Shown: positions 18,981 to 27,146 of the stretch, piece by piece
Layout: every line of letters starts with the position of its first letter
Position numbering within the stretch: the first letter of the stretch is position 1
Assembly: GCF_025685685.1 (NCBI RefSeq)
Contig: NZ_JAGSYH010000005.1
Location: 186,001 to 250,000 of the forward strand
Reading direction: 5' to 3'
DNA from: Acidicapsa dinghuensis
GTDB lineage: Bacteria > Acidobacteriota > Terriglobia > Terriglobales > Acidobacteriaceae
DNA: 64,000 nt
The notes under the pieces: model-generated
The model's database searches: none
What the model saw: the letters and a program-made list of their open reading frames with translations, nothing else
What the model was told of the DNA's origin: nothing
Position numbers and translations under genes: made by a program

Positions 18981-19088
18981 ATGGGGATGCTGCTGATTTG
19001 GATCGGCGGACTGCTGGTTCTACTGTTGGCTTTTTGCCTACTTGTGTTCGGTGCGCTGTTGATCGTCCGCAGAATCAATTCAAACTGA
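18981..19088 (+). CDS. Tiny hydrophobic reading frame, unknown
   Basis: A 35-codon frame ([16 protein letters not shown]..., ending VRRINSN) that is a single strong transmembrane segment with a basic C-terminal end. Its TGA stop is supplied by the third copy of the 20-base motif, exactly as in the 69-residue frame upstream. Whether it is translated is unknown. Confidence 0.3.
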   Translation: MGMLLIWIGGLLVLLLAFCLLVFGALLIVRRINSN

Positions 19089-19097
19089 CCCACTACC
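19078..19097 (+). repeat. 20-base motif, copy 3
   Basis: ATTCAAACTGACCCACTACC, providing the stop codon of the 35-codon frame. Located about 90 bases before ilvE. Confidence 0.6.
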
Positions 19098-19183
19098 AGT
19101 AACGCGGTTTTCGTGACAGCCCTCCCTCATTCGCGGTACCCTAATCGGTATCCTCGAAGCAGGAGAAATGAGGTCACCAAACG

Positions 19184-20128
19184 ATGCCCATCCAGCCTAC
19201 GGAGAAAATCTGGCATAACGGCCAGCTCATTCCCTGGCAACAAGCGAATATCCATGTCATGAGCCATGTCGTTCACTACGGCTCAAGTGTTTTTGAAGGA
19301 ATCCGTTGCTACGGCCAGCCCTCTGGAGCAGCCGTGTTTCGCCTTCCCGAGCACATGCAGCGGCTTCTCGACTCCGCCAAGATCTATCGCATGTCGCTTC
19401 CCTATACGCTGGATGAGCTTTGCGCCGCGGTAGTCGACGTCATCGAAGCCAACGGCGTCGCTCCTTGCTACATTCGCCCCATCGCACTGCGGGGCTATGG
19501 CGAAATCGGCGTCAATCCTACCGGATCGCCCATCGAGGTCTACATCGCCAACTTCCCCTGGGGCAAATATGTCGCAGGTGGCCACGGCGGAGCCGACGTC
19601 TGCATCTCAAGCTGGAACCGCCTCGCGCCAAACACCATGCCTGCGCTCGCCAAGGCCGGAGCCAACTACATGAACTCCCAGTTGATCCGCATGGAAGCCG
19701 ACATCAATGGCTACGCCGAGGGCATCGGCCTCGACGTGAACGGCCTCGTCTCCGAAGGCTCCGGCGAGAACATCTTCGTCATCCGCAACGGCGTCATCTA
19801 CACGCCGCCCTTGTCGAACTCAGCCCTCTCCGGCATCACCCGCGACTCGGTGCTTACGCTGGCTCGTCACCTCGGCCTGCCCATCATCGAGCAGTCCATC
19901 CCGCGAGAACTCCTCTACATCGCCGACGAAGTCTTCTTCACCGGCACCGCTGCGGAGGTCTCGCCAATCCGCTCCATTGACCGCATCGTAGTCGGCGACG
20001 GCAATCCCGGCGTAATTACCAAACAGATAGCAGACGAGTTCTTCGGCATCGCCAACGGCCTCAAGCCCGACCGCTTCGGCTGGCTCACCCCAGTCAAGGT
20101 AGCCGCTGCAGAGCCAGTCAATGCCTGA
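19184..20128 (+). CDS. ilvE: Branched-chain amino acid aminotransferase
   Basis: A 314-residue fold-type IV PLP enzyme that interconverts Leu, Ile and Val with their 2-oxo acids in the cytoplasm. The PLP lysine is Lys 157 in ALAKAGANYMNS, the context found in E. coli IlvE, and the phosphate-binding segments VSEGSGENIFVI and FFTGTAAEVSPI are present. The N-terminal HVMSHVVHYGSSVFEGIRCY is typical of the class I branched-chain type rather than D-amino acid transaminase. The ATG is preceded by a GGAGAAATGAGG purine-rich stretch. The stop overlaps the start of the next gene by 8 bases, suggesting co-transcription although the products are functionally unrelated. Confidence 0.95.
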   Translation: MPIQPTEKIWHNGQLIPWQQANIHVMSHVVHYGSSVFEGIRCYGQPSGAAVFRLPEHMQRLLDSAKIYRMSLPYTLDELCAAVVDVIEANGVAPCYIRPIALRGYGEIGVNPTGSPIEVYIANFPWGKYVAGGHGGADVCISSWNRLAPNTMPALAKAGANYMNSQLIRMEADINGYAEGIGLDVNGLVSEGSGENIFVIRNGVIYTPPLSNSALSGITRDSVLTLARHLGLPIIEQSIPRELLYIADEVFFTGTAAEVSPIRSIDRIVVGDGNPGVITKQIADEFFGIANGLKPDRFGWLTPVKVAAAEPVNA

Positions 20129-20771
20129 CATGCTTCCGGGAATGGAACCGGCGCTCGAACCCCATCGAACCCCGTCACGAACCCGCGAGCTGCACTACAA
20201 AGCGTCAGACCACATATCCGCAGATACGGCTGAAGACCCGTATCTGCGGCCCGCATTTTCCCTGGGCAACCGCCTGCTGCGCCTCACTTGGAATATCGTA
20301 TGGGCGCTGTTCTATCGGCTGTCTCCCCGCCCGTTCCACGCCTGGCGATCGTTCCTGCTCCGTCTGTTCGGAGCGAAGATGGGCCCCAATTGCCATTTCT
20401 ACCCCGGCTCGAAGATATGGGCCCCATGGAACCTTGTCTGCGCAGACCAGGTAGCTGCCGGCGACGGTGCTGAGATCTATAATCCCGCGCCCATGACGTT
20501 CGGCTCTCACGCCATCATCTCCCAGGGCGCTTACATCTGCGGCGCAACCCACGACTTCGACGACCCCGCATTCCCCCTGCTCGCTTACTCCATGCAAATC
20601 GGCTCCTACGCATGGATATGCGCCCGCGCCTGCGTAGGTCCCGGCGTTAACGTCGGAGAAGGTGCTGTCCTCGGTCTGGCATCCGTAGCTTCTCGTGACC
20701 TCGAACCTTGGGCAGTCTACGCCGGCTCACCGGCAGTACGGGTCAAGGCACGCAAACCCATCGCCAACTAA
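20121..20771 (+). CDS. WcaF-like hexapeptide-repeat O-acetyltransferase
   Basis: A 216-residue left-handed beta-helix acyltransferase resembling the putative colanic acid acetyltransferase WcaF. After an N-terminal variable part come a hydrophobic, aromatic segment (LTWNIVWALFYRLSPRPFHA, split by eye, then WRSFLLRLFGAKMGPNC) and hexapeptide repeats with the catalytic His in CGATHDFDDPAF. The final GSPAVRVKARKPI is the usual end of the family. Likely transfers an acetyl group to a surface polysaccharide sugar. The gene overlaps ilvE by 8 bases; an inner Met 4 or 8 could also serve as the start. Confidence 0.85.
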   Translation: MPDMLPGMEPALEPHRTPSRTRELHYKASDHISADTAEDPYLRPAFSLGNRLLRLTWNIVWALFYRLSPRPFHAWRSFLLRLFGAKMGPNCHFYPGSKIWAPWNLVCADQVAAGDGAEIYNPAPMTFGSHAIISQGAYICGATHDFDDPAFPLLAYSMQIGSYAWICARACVGPGVNVGEGAVLGLASVASRDLEPWAVYAGSPAVRVKARKPIAN

Positions 20772-20847
20772 CTCCTTCAAATCTTCCCGCGCTCACTGAT
20801 AGCAATCGTAAGATTTTAGATACAGTGAATCGATAACTTCCCAAAAC

Positions 20848-20880
20848 AGAATGGGCCCCGATTCAATCGGGACCCATTCT
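20848..20880. terminator. Long hairpin between convergent wcaF-like and BON-protein genes
   Basis: Arms at 20848-20863 and 20865-20880 are inverted repeats of 16 bases with one mismatch (AGAATGGGcCCCGATT). Read on the minus strand the stem is followed by TTTT, so it should terminate the BON gene; on the plus strand it may act as a shared terminator. Confidence 0.7.
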
Positions 20881-20935
20881 GCATTTCTCTTGAAGCTATC
20901 ACCCGCTTACATCGGGAATTATCCAACCCATCTCA

Positions 20936-22279
20936 TTAATAAGGCTGGTAGTAATATCCCGGCGGAGGCGGTGGTGGAGGATAACCATATGGGTAATACC
21001 GTCTGCGATACAGCGTAGGACGCTGCGACGGAGGCGGTGCATTCTGCGCCAGCCGCTGTGCCTCCTGCAAGGTCACCGGCTGAACCGTCAGCGGAGCATT
21101 CAGGTGAAAGTCCATCAGCGCCTCTGCTGGAATCCATACCTGGGGCCCCGGCGTAGCAGCAGACGCTGCAGTACCACCAACAGCCCCGGCTCCAGCGCCG
21201 ATCGCAGCGCCGCCGCCACCGCCAATAGCACCACCGATGATCGCTCCTAAGATCGCTCCGCCGATGGCGTTACCTGCCGTGCGGCCAGCCTTGTTCGGCC
21301 CCTTCACCTCATACGGATCAGCAGCAAGCGCGTAGCTCTGGCCACCTAAATCGAGACTATCGATCTGCAATCCAAGCTCAGGGCTACCCGCCAAAGCACC
21401 AGCGTTCTTGGCATTAACCACCTCGCCGCGTATCGTCGCTCCGCGCGGAATCGCAAGAAAACCGCCTACATATACGTCGCGATACACAGTAAATTCAATC
21501 GGCGTCCCTACCTTCGCCTTCTTACTCACCAGCGGCTCACTACTGCGCACCCGCAACAGCGTTCCCTGCGGAATCGTAACTGGTCCGCGTGGAATCTGCG
21601 ACGCCTGCGGCACCGGTGCATAAGGGCTGCCACCCTGAGCGGGATAGCCCGGTTGCATAGGCTGAGTCGGTTGTTGCATCGGTTGAGTCGGATAACCCGG
21701 CTGGGCCGGATAATTCGATTGAGGCGGATAGTTAGGTTGCGACGGATAATTCGGCTGACTCGGATAGTTCGGCTGAGCCGGGTAATTCGGTTGTGCCGGA
21801 TATTGCGGCTGAGCCGGCTGATCACCAGGCTGAGGCTGCGTTCCATTCGATGCATCGGCGGGCTGCTGCCCACCCTGCGCATCATCGCCGTACTGCACCT
21901 GGTCCTGTGGCTGTCCCTGGCCGTTTGCCGCCGCCTGCGGATCTCCAACCTTCAGATTATTGACTACTTTCACCACACCAGGAACCTGGGCAGCGGTAGT
22001 CTCGGCAAGTTTCTTGTTTGCTTCAGACGCGCACGTGCCGGACAACGTGACTTCTCCCTGCACTGTTCCGGCTGTAATCCAATCCTGTTGCAGCGACGAT
22101 TGGCCATCGAGTGCATGCACCACATCCATCTCGATCTGTCCATCGGTGCGCTGCCCCGATACCTGCCCGGTCCCTTGATCCTGCGCGGCCATCGGTAACG
22201 GCAGGCTAACGCCCAATCCAGCGATTCCACCAATAACGAGAACCGTCGGCAAAATTACTCGAATTTTTCTCTTAGTCAT
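20936..22279 (-). CDS. Exported BON-domain / glycine-zipper protein with Pro-Tyr repeats
   Basis: About 447 residues. The start at 22279 gives a basic-hydrophobic signal or anchor (MTKRKIRVILPTVLVIGG). A BON domain covers roughly residues 45-112 (LQQDWITAGTVQGEVTLSG, then VPGVVKVVNNLKVG), a fold linked to envelope attachment. Residues about 145-235 are a Gln/Pro/Tyr-rich tandem repeat with a short NYPxQP-type unit. The C-terminal half has a beta-rich part (GTLLRVRSSEPLVSKKAKVG) and a glycine zipper (AIGGAILGAIIGGAIGGG) that usually inserts in a membrane, then a Pro/Tyr-rich tail. Probably an envelope structural protein; no enzyme motif. Confidence 0.75.
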   Translation of the reverse strand: MTKRKIRVILPTVLVIGGIAGLGVSLPLPMAAQDQGTGQVSGQRTDGQIEMDVVHALDGQSSLQQDWITAGTVQGEVTLSGTCASEANKKLAETTAAQVPGVVKVVNNLKVGDPQAAANGQGQPQDQVQYGDDAQGGQQPADASNGTQPQPGDQPAQPQYPAQPNYPAQPNYPSQPNYPSQPNYPPQSNYPAQPGYPTQPMQQPTQPMQPGYPAQGGSPYAPVPQASQIPRGPVTIPQGTLLRVRSSEPLVSKKAKVGTPIEFTVYRDVYVGGFLAIPRGATIRGEVVNAKNAGALAGSPELGLQIDSLDLGGQSYALAADPYEVKGPNKAGRTAGNAIGGAILGAIIGGAIGGGGGAAIGAGAGAVGGTAASAATPGPQVWIPAEALMDFHLNAPLTVQPVTLQEAQRLAQNAPPPSQRPTLYRRRYYPYGYPPPPPPPGYYYQPY

Positions 22280-22493
22280 GGCTGGTTCCCTGCTGCTGGT
22301 CCTGTTTCCTGAGCCAGATGCTTCCAATTTCACGGCTCACACCACCTGAACCAGTAGTGTTCAACCGGTTAGACCCGTGCAGCAGGGAAAAGTTCCGCAA
22401 AAAATCGACTTTCGCAGCCCTGACACCCCTACCCACACAGGTGAAAATGGACGATTGCAGAATAAACGAGCAACGAAGCCGTATTGGGAAAAA

Positions 22494-23249
22494 TTAGGAA
22501 CTGGTGACAGGAAGGCGATCCCGATATTTCAACAACAGCGGCGCAAGATGGCGCGCGTCCCAGTAGCGCGGAAAAAAACGCCGCGGATCGGCCAGCGTGC
22601 GGTACAGCCACCCAAGCCCCATGTGGTCTGCCCACTCAGGAATATGCACCTGATCGCCGCTCAGGAATGCAATCGCAGCTCCAATGCAGTGAATCGCGGG
22701 ACTATAACTGAGATTCTTCTTAAGAAAAAATCCCAGCCGCTCCTGCGTCCCCCCACCCACGCCCAGAATAATGTGACGAGGACGCCGTTCTTCAAGCTGC
22801 TCCAACAGCGCCTCATCATGAATTACTTGGTCATAGAGTGGAGCTAGATAAACGTTCTCGTTCCCTACTCGGATACCACTCTCCCGCAGCCAACGTAGAT
22901 TTCGCTGAGCGCTTGCCGCGGTAGGCATCACCCAGAAGGTGTGGCCGGGCGCGCAAAAATCAGGCTCCTCCAGCAACGCACGAAGATACCGAAGTCCGGA
23001 AAGCTTTGGAATGCGGTTGCGATTGATCGCATTCCACAACAACACCATGAAAGCGCTGTCCGCAATCGCAAAATCGGCGCCTAGCAAAGCCTCCCGGTAT
23101 CCATGATCTGCCGCAAGATTCTTCAATGCCGGAGCGGCCGGTACCACCACAAGGCCGCCTTTGCGAGAAACCTCTTCGATTGCGCCCTGGGCATCCCCAA
23201 CGTAAAAACGGACACCCAGAATCTGTTGAAACCGCGCATTGGAACTCAT
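22494..23249 (-). CDS. WecG/TagA/CpsF-family glycosyltransferase
   Basis: A 251-residue GT26-family enzyme, the group that includes UDP-ManNAc transferases of enterobacterial common antigen and teichoic acid synthesis. Family features visible are the N-terminal LGVRFYVGDAQGAIEEV, the AIADSAFMVLLWN segment aligning with the conserved Asp (usually ADG), HIILGVGGGTQERLGFFL and CIGAAIAFLSG, then a C-terminal WLYRTLADPRRFFPRYW. The acceptor and donor are unknown; here it probably acts on an undecaprenyl-linked exopolysaccharide intermediate. Nine bases separate it from the upstream epimerase gene, so they are likely co-transcribed. Confidence 0.85.
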   Translation of the reverse strand: MSSNARFQQILGVRFYVGDAQGAIEEVSRKGGLVVVPAAPALKNLAADHGYREALLGADFAIADSAFMVLLWNAINRNRIPKLSGLRYLRALLEEPDFCAPGHTFWVMPTAASAQRNLRWLRESGIRVGNENVYLAPLYDQVIHDEALLEQLEERRPRHIILGVGGGTQERLGFFLKKNLSYSPAIHCIGAAIAFLSGDQVHIPEWADHMGLGWLYRTLADPRRFFPRYWDARHLAPLLLKYRDRLPVTSS

Positions 23250-23258
23250 GCAGAACTC

Positions 23259-24251
23259 CTACTTGGTTGTGACGCCAGTAAGCATTTGCTGCTCAATCCA
23301 AGCCATCGTACGTGCAAGCCCATCGCGGAGCTTGATGCTCGGTTCCCAGTCCAGATACCCAAGAATCTTGGTGTTATCGCTATTACGTCCGTTCACGCCG
23401 CGAGGCGCCGTCAGGTTGTAGTTCCGCTTCAACTTGACCCCGGCTATCTCCTCGGCGATATCGACAAGTTGATTGATCGTAACCAATTCGTCCGATCCGA
23501 GGTTTATCGGCTCTTCGATTGAACTCTTGAAGATTTTGACGACGCCTTCAGTACAATCGTCGACATACATAAAACTTCTTGTCTGATGGCCGTCACCCCA
23601 AATTTCAATTTCGTGCTTGCCGGATATCTTCGCTTCCAGCACCTTGCGGCAGATCGCTGCCGGCGCTTTTTCCCGTCCGCCTTGCCAAGTGCCAAGAGGA
23701 CCATACACATTGTGGAACCGGGCTACTCTCGTCTCCAACCCGTAATCTTCAGAAAAGTGACGGCACATCCGTTCGCTGAAGAGCTTTTCCCATCCGTAAC
23801 CGTCTTCAGGCAGAGCCGGATACGCGTCCTCTTCTTTCAGCGCTACAACATCGGGATTCGTCTGTTTTTCTCCGTTATAGACACAGGCGGAGGATGAGTA
23901 GAAGAAACGCTTGACCCCAGCCTCACGAGCGGCCATCAACATGTGCGTATTCGTCAAAACGCTCAGCATGCACAGCGCTTTGTTATTTTCAATGAAACCC
24001 ATCCCACCCATGTCGGCAGCTAACTGAAAAACGGCATCGATCCCTTGAGTCGCCTCGATGCAGGCACTTTTCTCCTGCAAATCGAGTACAAGATTCTCCA
24101 CCGTCGGGTTCTTCTGGTACCAGTCTTCGAAAGGCTTGATATCGACAGCTCGAACGCTCGCTGCACCATCATCGAGCAATCTGTTGACGAGATGGCCGCC
24201 GATAAAGCCTCCGGCACCGCAAACGAGTACTTGTGCACCGCGAATATTCAT
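23259..24251 (-). CDS. GDP-mannose 3,5-epimerase-like SDR protein
   Basis: A 330-residue extended short-chain dehydrogenase/epimerase. The NAD site GAGGFIGGH is at residues 12-20. Plant GDP-mannose 3,5-epimerase landmarks recalled from memory are all present: SSSACVY with Cys 123, Tyr 152 and Lys 156 (YxxxK), GTWQGGREKAPAA with Lys 195, DGHQTRSFMYVDDC, and GRNSDNTKILGYL near the end. The family converts GDP-D-mannose to GDP-L-galactose and GDP-L-gulose. The start at 24251 was chosen because the longer frame to 24314 adds an irrelevant basic stretch before the Rossmann fold. Neighbouring manA could feed GDP-mannose, though manB/manC are not in the window. Generic NAD-epimerase remains possible. 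Confidence 0.8.
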   Translation of the reverse strand: MNIRGAQVLVCGAGGFIGGHLVNRLLDDGAASVRAVDIKPFEDWYQKNPTVENLVLDLQEKSACIEATQGIDAVFQLAADMGGMGFIENNKALCMLSVLTNTHMLMAAREAGVKRFFYSSSACVYNGEKQTNPDVVALKEEDAYPALPEDGYGWEKLFSERMCRHFSEDYGLETRVARFHNVYGPLGTWQGGREKAPAAICRKVLEAKISGKHEIEIWGDGHQTRSFMYVDDCTEGVVKIFKSSIEEPINLGSDELVTINQLVDIAEEIAGVKLKRNYNLTAPRGVNGRNSDNTKILGYLDWEPSIKLRDGLARTMAWIEQQMLTGVTTK

Positions 24252-24490
24252 AATATGAAAGCACCCTTTCCTGCGAAAGAAACCCTGCCGACGTACTGAA
24301 TTCGCCGGCAGCAAAGTAAAGGAATCCCCGGACGAAGATCTTGCGCATCATGGCGATGCCACCCGGGTACGGGTATCGACGAAATGCCGACTATAAGTAC
24401 AGATTACAGCATTTTCAGGTGAAATGCGCACAACTTGACTTTGAGATGACTAGGCAACCTGAACGGATATCATTCCATCTAACTCCCGTC

Positions 24491-25063
24491 TCAGCGATGC
24501 CCATGAACCCCGCGAAGGTAGTAAGTCGCGCCGATCGTAAAGCCATTCGGATTTAAGTCGCGTGGACCCTGATACTGATGCCAGAACTGATATTCATAAT
24601 CCGCGCGGGCATATAACGTCTTCCACAACTTATATTCCCCACCTCCGCCAAATGCCCAGATGGTGTAAGTGTCATGCGTATAAAAGGGATTTCTGGAAGG
24701 AAAATCTATGCTACCAATTCCGATAACAGCCTTCGCATAAGGGTGAATACCAAAGTGAGGATGAGCGCGGTATATAACCCCACCCTTTCCCGTATCCTGG
24801 CGCATGTGACCTAAAGATGCAGGCACGCCTGCAAAAATGGATGTGCCTTCTGCGTCGATTCCAATCCCATGAAACAACTCATAGTTGACCCAGGCGGACG
24901 CGCCGTACATCCGGCGACCCGGTCCATAGTCCAGACTGTAGTCAGAGAAGCCGCCGCCGATTCCAAGGGGAAGGCTGTTGATCTTTACGGCTGGCGCAAC
25001 TTGCGCAAAAACTGGTAAGCCGGAAAAGGTTAGAAGAATCGCCAGGAAGAGCTTCGATCGCAT
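24491..25063 (-). CDS. Small outer-membrane beta-barrel protein
   Basis: A 190-residue protein with a signal peptide (MRSKLFLAILLTFSGLPVFA, cleavage near AQV). The rest alternates hydrophobic and polar residues in strands such as GGGFSDYSLDYGPG, YGASAWVNYELFHG and LYARADYEYQFWHQY, ending FTIGATYYL plus a short tail, the pattern of an eight-strand OmpA-type barrel. Function unknown; typical of acidobacterial outer-membrane proteins. A 239-base noncoding gap separates it from the epimerase. Confidence 0.7.
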   Translation of the reverse strand: MRSKLFLAILLTFSGLPVFAQVAPAVKINSLPLGIGGGFSDYSLDYGPGRRMYGASAWVNYELFHGIGIDAEGTSIFAGVPASLGHMRQDTGKGGVIYRAHPHFGIHPYAKAVIGIGSIDFPSRNPFYTHDTYTIWAFGGGGEYKLWKTLYARADYEYQFWHQYQGPRDLNPNGFTIGATYYLRGVHGHR

Positions 25064-25246
25064 TCGGTGTCTCCTTGTTTATTGCAGACCCCCTCCCCCG
25101 AGGCCGATCTCTTGCAAGCAGTGTACAACGAAAGTAACCACTTGAATCAAAAAGAAATGGCAAAAGATTAGGGTAAAAGAGCCTCTGATGGATTTAGGTA
25201 ACTATTACGGACGGCGTTCTCTTCGCCGCTAGAACGTCAGATGCGC

Positions 25247-25855
25247 TCAGTAAAGCAGCTCCCCTGCCTCAAATTGAATTGCTTGCAAAAAATCTCGAAG
25301 AGTCTGAACACGAACTTCTGCCAGCAGCTTTGACTGAGGCAACAGCAGCTTGCCCGGGAGCTCTCGAACGGCACGCTCAAGCACCGGAACGACATCGGAG
25401 AAAAGACAGAATCGCGTATCCCTGCCCACCTTTACAAAGGCTCGCAACGCCCCGATGGCTCCCAATTGTTCCAGAATATCGGCATCTCGCAATACAGTGG
25501 CTTCCTGCGATTGCGGCACATCCTTTGGCTGATGCGTGCGGATTACCTCGCAAACCGCATTCAGCTTTTCAGCGGGAAAACCCCACACGTTGAGCATTTC
25601 CCCGGTTTTTTCAATGGTGTAGGGAACATGATCCCACTTTGCCAGCGCCGCCGGATCGGACGGCCGATGCCCCAGAAACACTCCAATATCGTGCATCCAC
25701 GCCGCGGCAAACAATATGTCATCGTCGCACCCTTCGCCTTCGGCAATCTTTACGGCCAAAGCATAAAGTCGCGCCTGATGACCGAATTTATCTACCGGCA
25801 GAGCCTCCCGCCGAATATAAGACCTTACAGATTCCCGCCAATCCGGCTCGTTCAT
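25247..25855 (-). CDS. HD-domain phosphohydrolase
   Basis: About 202 residues with an HD metal site: first His in FGHQARLYALAVKIAE, the HD pair in AAAWMHDIGVFLGHRP, and a later CEVIRTHQPKDV and LRDADILEQLG providing the third His and last Asp. This is the small single-domain type related to bacterial metal-dependent phosphohydrolases; the substrate (nucleotide or other phosphoester) is not determinable. The start at 25855 overlaps the manA stop in an ATGA junction, suggesting coupling; an alternative ATG lies at 25867. Confidence 0.75.
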   Translation of the reverse strand: MNEPDWRESVRSYIRREALPVDKFGHQARLYALAVKIAEGEGCDDDILFAAAWMHDIGVFLGHRPSDPAALAKWDHVPYTIEKTGEMLNVWGFPAEKLNAVCEVIRTHQPKDVPQSQEATVLRDADILEQLGAIGALRAFVKVGRDTRFCLFSDVVPVLERAVRELPGKLLLPQSKLLAEVRVQTLRDFLQAIQFEAGELLY

Positions 25856-26859
25856 GCTTTCGGCCATCGGGGAGTAATCCGGATCAGCTCCAACACACCC
25901 GTCGCATCGATCCGCCACCCCGGAGCACTCGCCGGAACAGCGGCAATTCCGCACTTAGGCAGCGAAACCGGAGCAAAGCTCTGACCATCTACGGCGCTGA
26001 TCTTGCCGGAACCCGACGCAGCGAATAAATAAGAGAGCGCCGACTTCTCTCCTTCCAGAAACTCCTCCGGCAAAGCCAGACCCGCGCCATCCCTTGATCC
26101 CTCAATCTCCATGCGCTCCACGCAGAAATACTCCCGGTCGACAAGGATGGTCCGATCAGCCAATTCAATCGGCTTTACCTTACCCGCGGCGGTCTGCAGT
26201 CGTATCGCTTCCAAAGCCTTTGCTACATGCAGTTCGCGCGGGCGGCCATAGTCGTAGAGCCGATAGGTCAGGTCGCAATTCTGCTGGGTCTCCAGTAAGA
26301 CCGATCCCGGCCAGATAGCATGCACTGTCCCTGCATCGACATAAACCAGATCGCCGGCTGCCACAGGCAACAGCGTAAGACTCTTTTCAAGAGTTCCCTC
26401 GTGAACGCCGCGCTCCACCTCCTCCAGAGTCACTCTCGGATTCAGTCCGGCAGCCACTTCCGCGCCCGGTTCGGCGGCCAGCGCATACCAACACTCCGTC
26501 TTACCGCGCGGCTGACCATACTTCTGCGCAAGCCTGTCGTCCGGATGCACCTGAACGCTCAGCTTCTCCTTGGCAAAAATAACCTTTAACAGCAGAGGAG
26601 ACTGCCCAGCCATGCGTTCCGCCGCAGCCGGTCCCAGCATGGCCTCCGCATCCTCCGCAAAAACAGTCCCTAAAGTCTTTCCGGTCAACGGTCCAGAGGC
26701 AACAATGCACTCATCTCCCGTCAACCAGACCTCGCCAATCGGCATCTTTCCTGAAGCGGTGACATGGTCATACCACGGCCGCAGGTCGGCAGTACCCCAG
26801 ATACGCTCAACGAACTTTGGCTCTAGTAAAAGCGGAGGAAGACTTTCAACACCAGACAT
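25852..26859 (-). CDS. manA: Mannose-6-phosphate isomerase, class I
   Basis: A 335-residue cupin-type phosphomannose isomerase interconverting fructose-6-P and mannose-6-P. Zinc and substrate motifs are seen in LSVQVHPDDRLAQKYG (Gln, His) and KTECWYAL (Glu), and the active-site segment YVDAGTVHAIWPGSVLLET (residues about 175-193). The length suits the short bacterial class I type. It overlaps the HD hydrolase gene and lies in the same region as GDP-mannose-using functions. Upstream 287 bases carry no gene. Confidence 0.92.
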   Translation of the reverse strand: MSGVESLPPLLLEPKFVERIWGTADLRPWYDHVTASGKMPIGEVWLTGDECIVASGPLTGKTLGTVFAEDAEAMLGPAAAERMAGQSPLLLKVIFAKEKLSVQVHPDDRLAQKYGQPRGKTECWYALAAEPGAEVAAGLNPRVTLEEVERGVHEGTLEKSLTLLPVAAGDLVYVDAGTVHAIWPGSVLLETQQNCDLTYRLYDYGRPRELHVAKALEAIRLQTAAGKVKPIELADRTILVDREYFCVERMEIEGSRDGAGLALPEEFLEGEKSALSYLFAASGSGKISAVDGQSFAPVSLPKCGIAAVPASAPGWRIDATGVLELIRITPRWPKA

Positions 26860-27069
26860 GGACTTGCATTCCCTTCATTGCCCCCTGAAAAACCGGGCCA
26901 GACACAATTCACTGTAACAAAGCATCCGCGGGATGCCCGGATTATGCCGCCCCCTACCCCGCTCACTGGCAGCAGCAGTAGACATGGCATACAGTACTGT
27001 ATTTCGCTCAAATTTCTTATGAGTGGGGTCCAGGCACAAAAAACCGATGTGCTCGCGATTTCGCTTATG

Positions 27070-27112
27070 GAACATTCCACATGTTCATGGCACTTATTTA
27101 GTAGTACACTAC
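27070..27112 (+). promoter_or_regulatory. Inverted repeats upstream of the ABC transporter operon, candidate operator
   Basis: Two inverted repeats lie in the 80 bases before the ATPase start: GAACAT-5nt-ATGTTC (27070-27086) and GTAGT-AC-ACTAC (27101-27112). The second sits 35 bases before the ATG, where a repressor would block the promoter. YtrA-type GntR repressors often control such ABC operons, but none is encoded here; the assignment is inference. Confidence 0.35.
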
Positions 27113-27146
27113 ATAGCGTGCAGCCACCTCCGACAGGACGCGATTC

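Larger units (their letters stand above)
18333..19183. other. Gene-poor transposon graveyard
   Basis: Between the TPR gene and ilvE the DNA holds two remnants of the 3' end of an IS1-like transposase, three imperfect copies of a 20-base motif, and two short hydrophobic reading frames that each end inside that motif. No intact transposase or flanking target duplication was recognised. Components are listed separately. Confidence 0.7.

Noticed and set aside
21650..21850. Short direct DNA repeats, considered as a CRISPR array
   Set aside because: The unit is about 21-30 bases, contiguous, without unique spacers, and codes in frame for NYPxQP-type repeats.
21653..22198. Leu/Ile/Arg-rich repetitive plus-strand frame resembling a membrane repeat protein
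   Set aside because: Antisense reading of the Pro-Tyr repeats of the BON protein.
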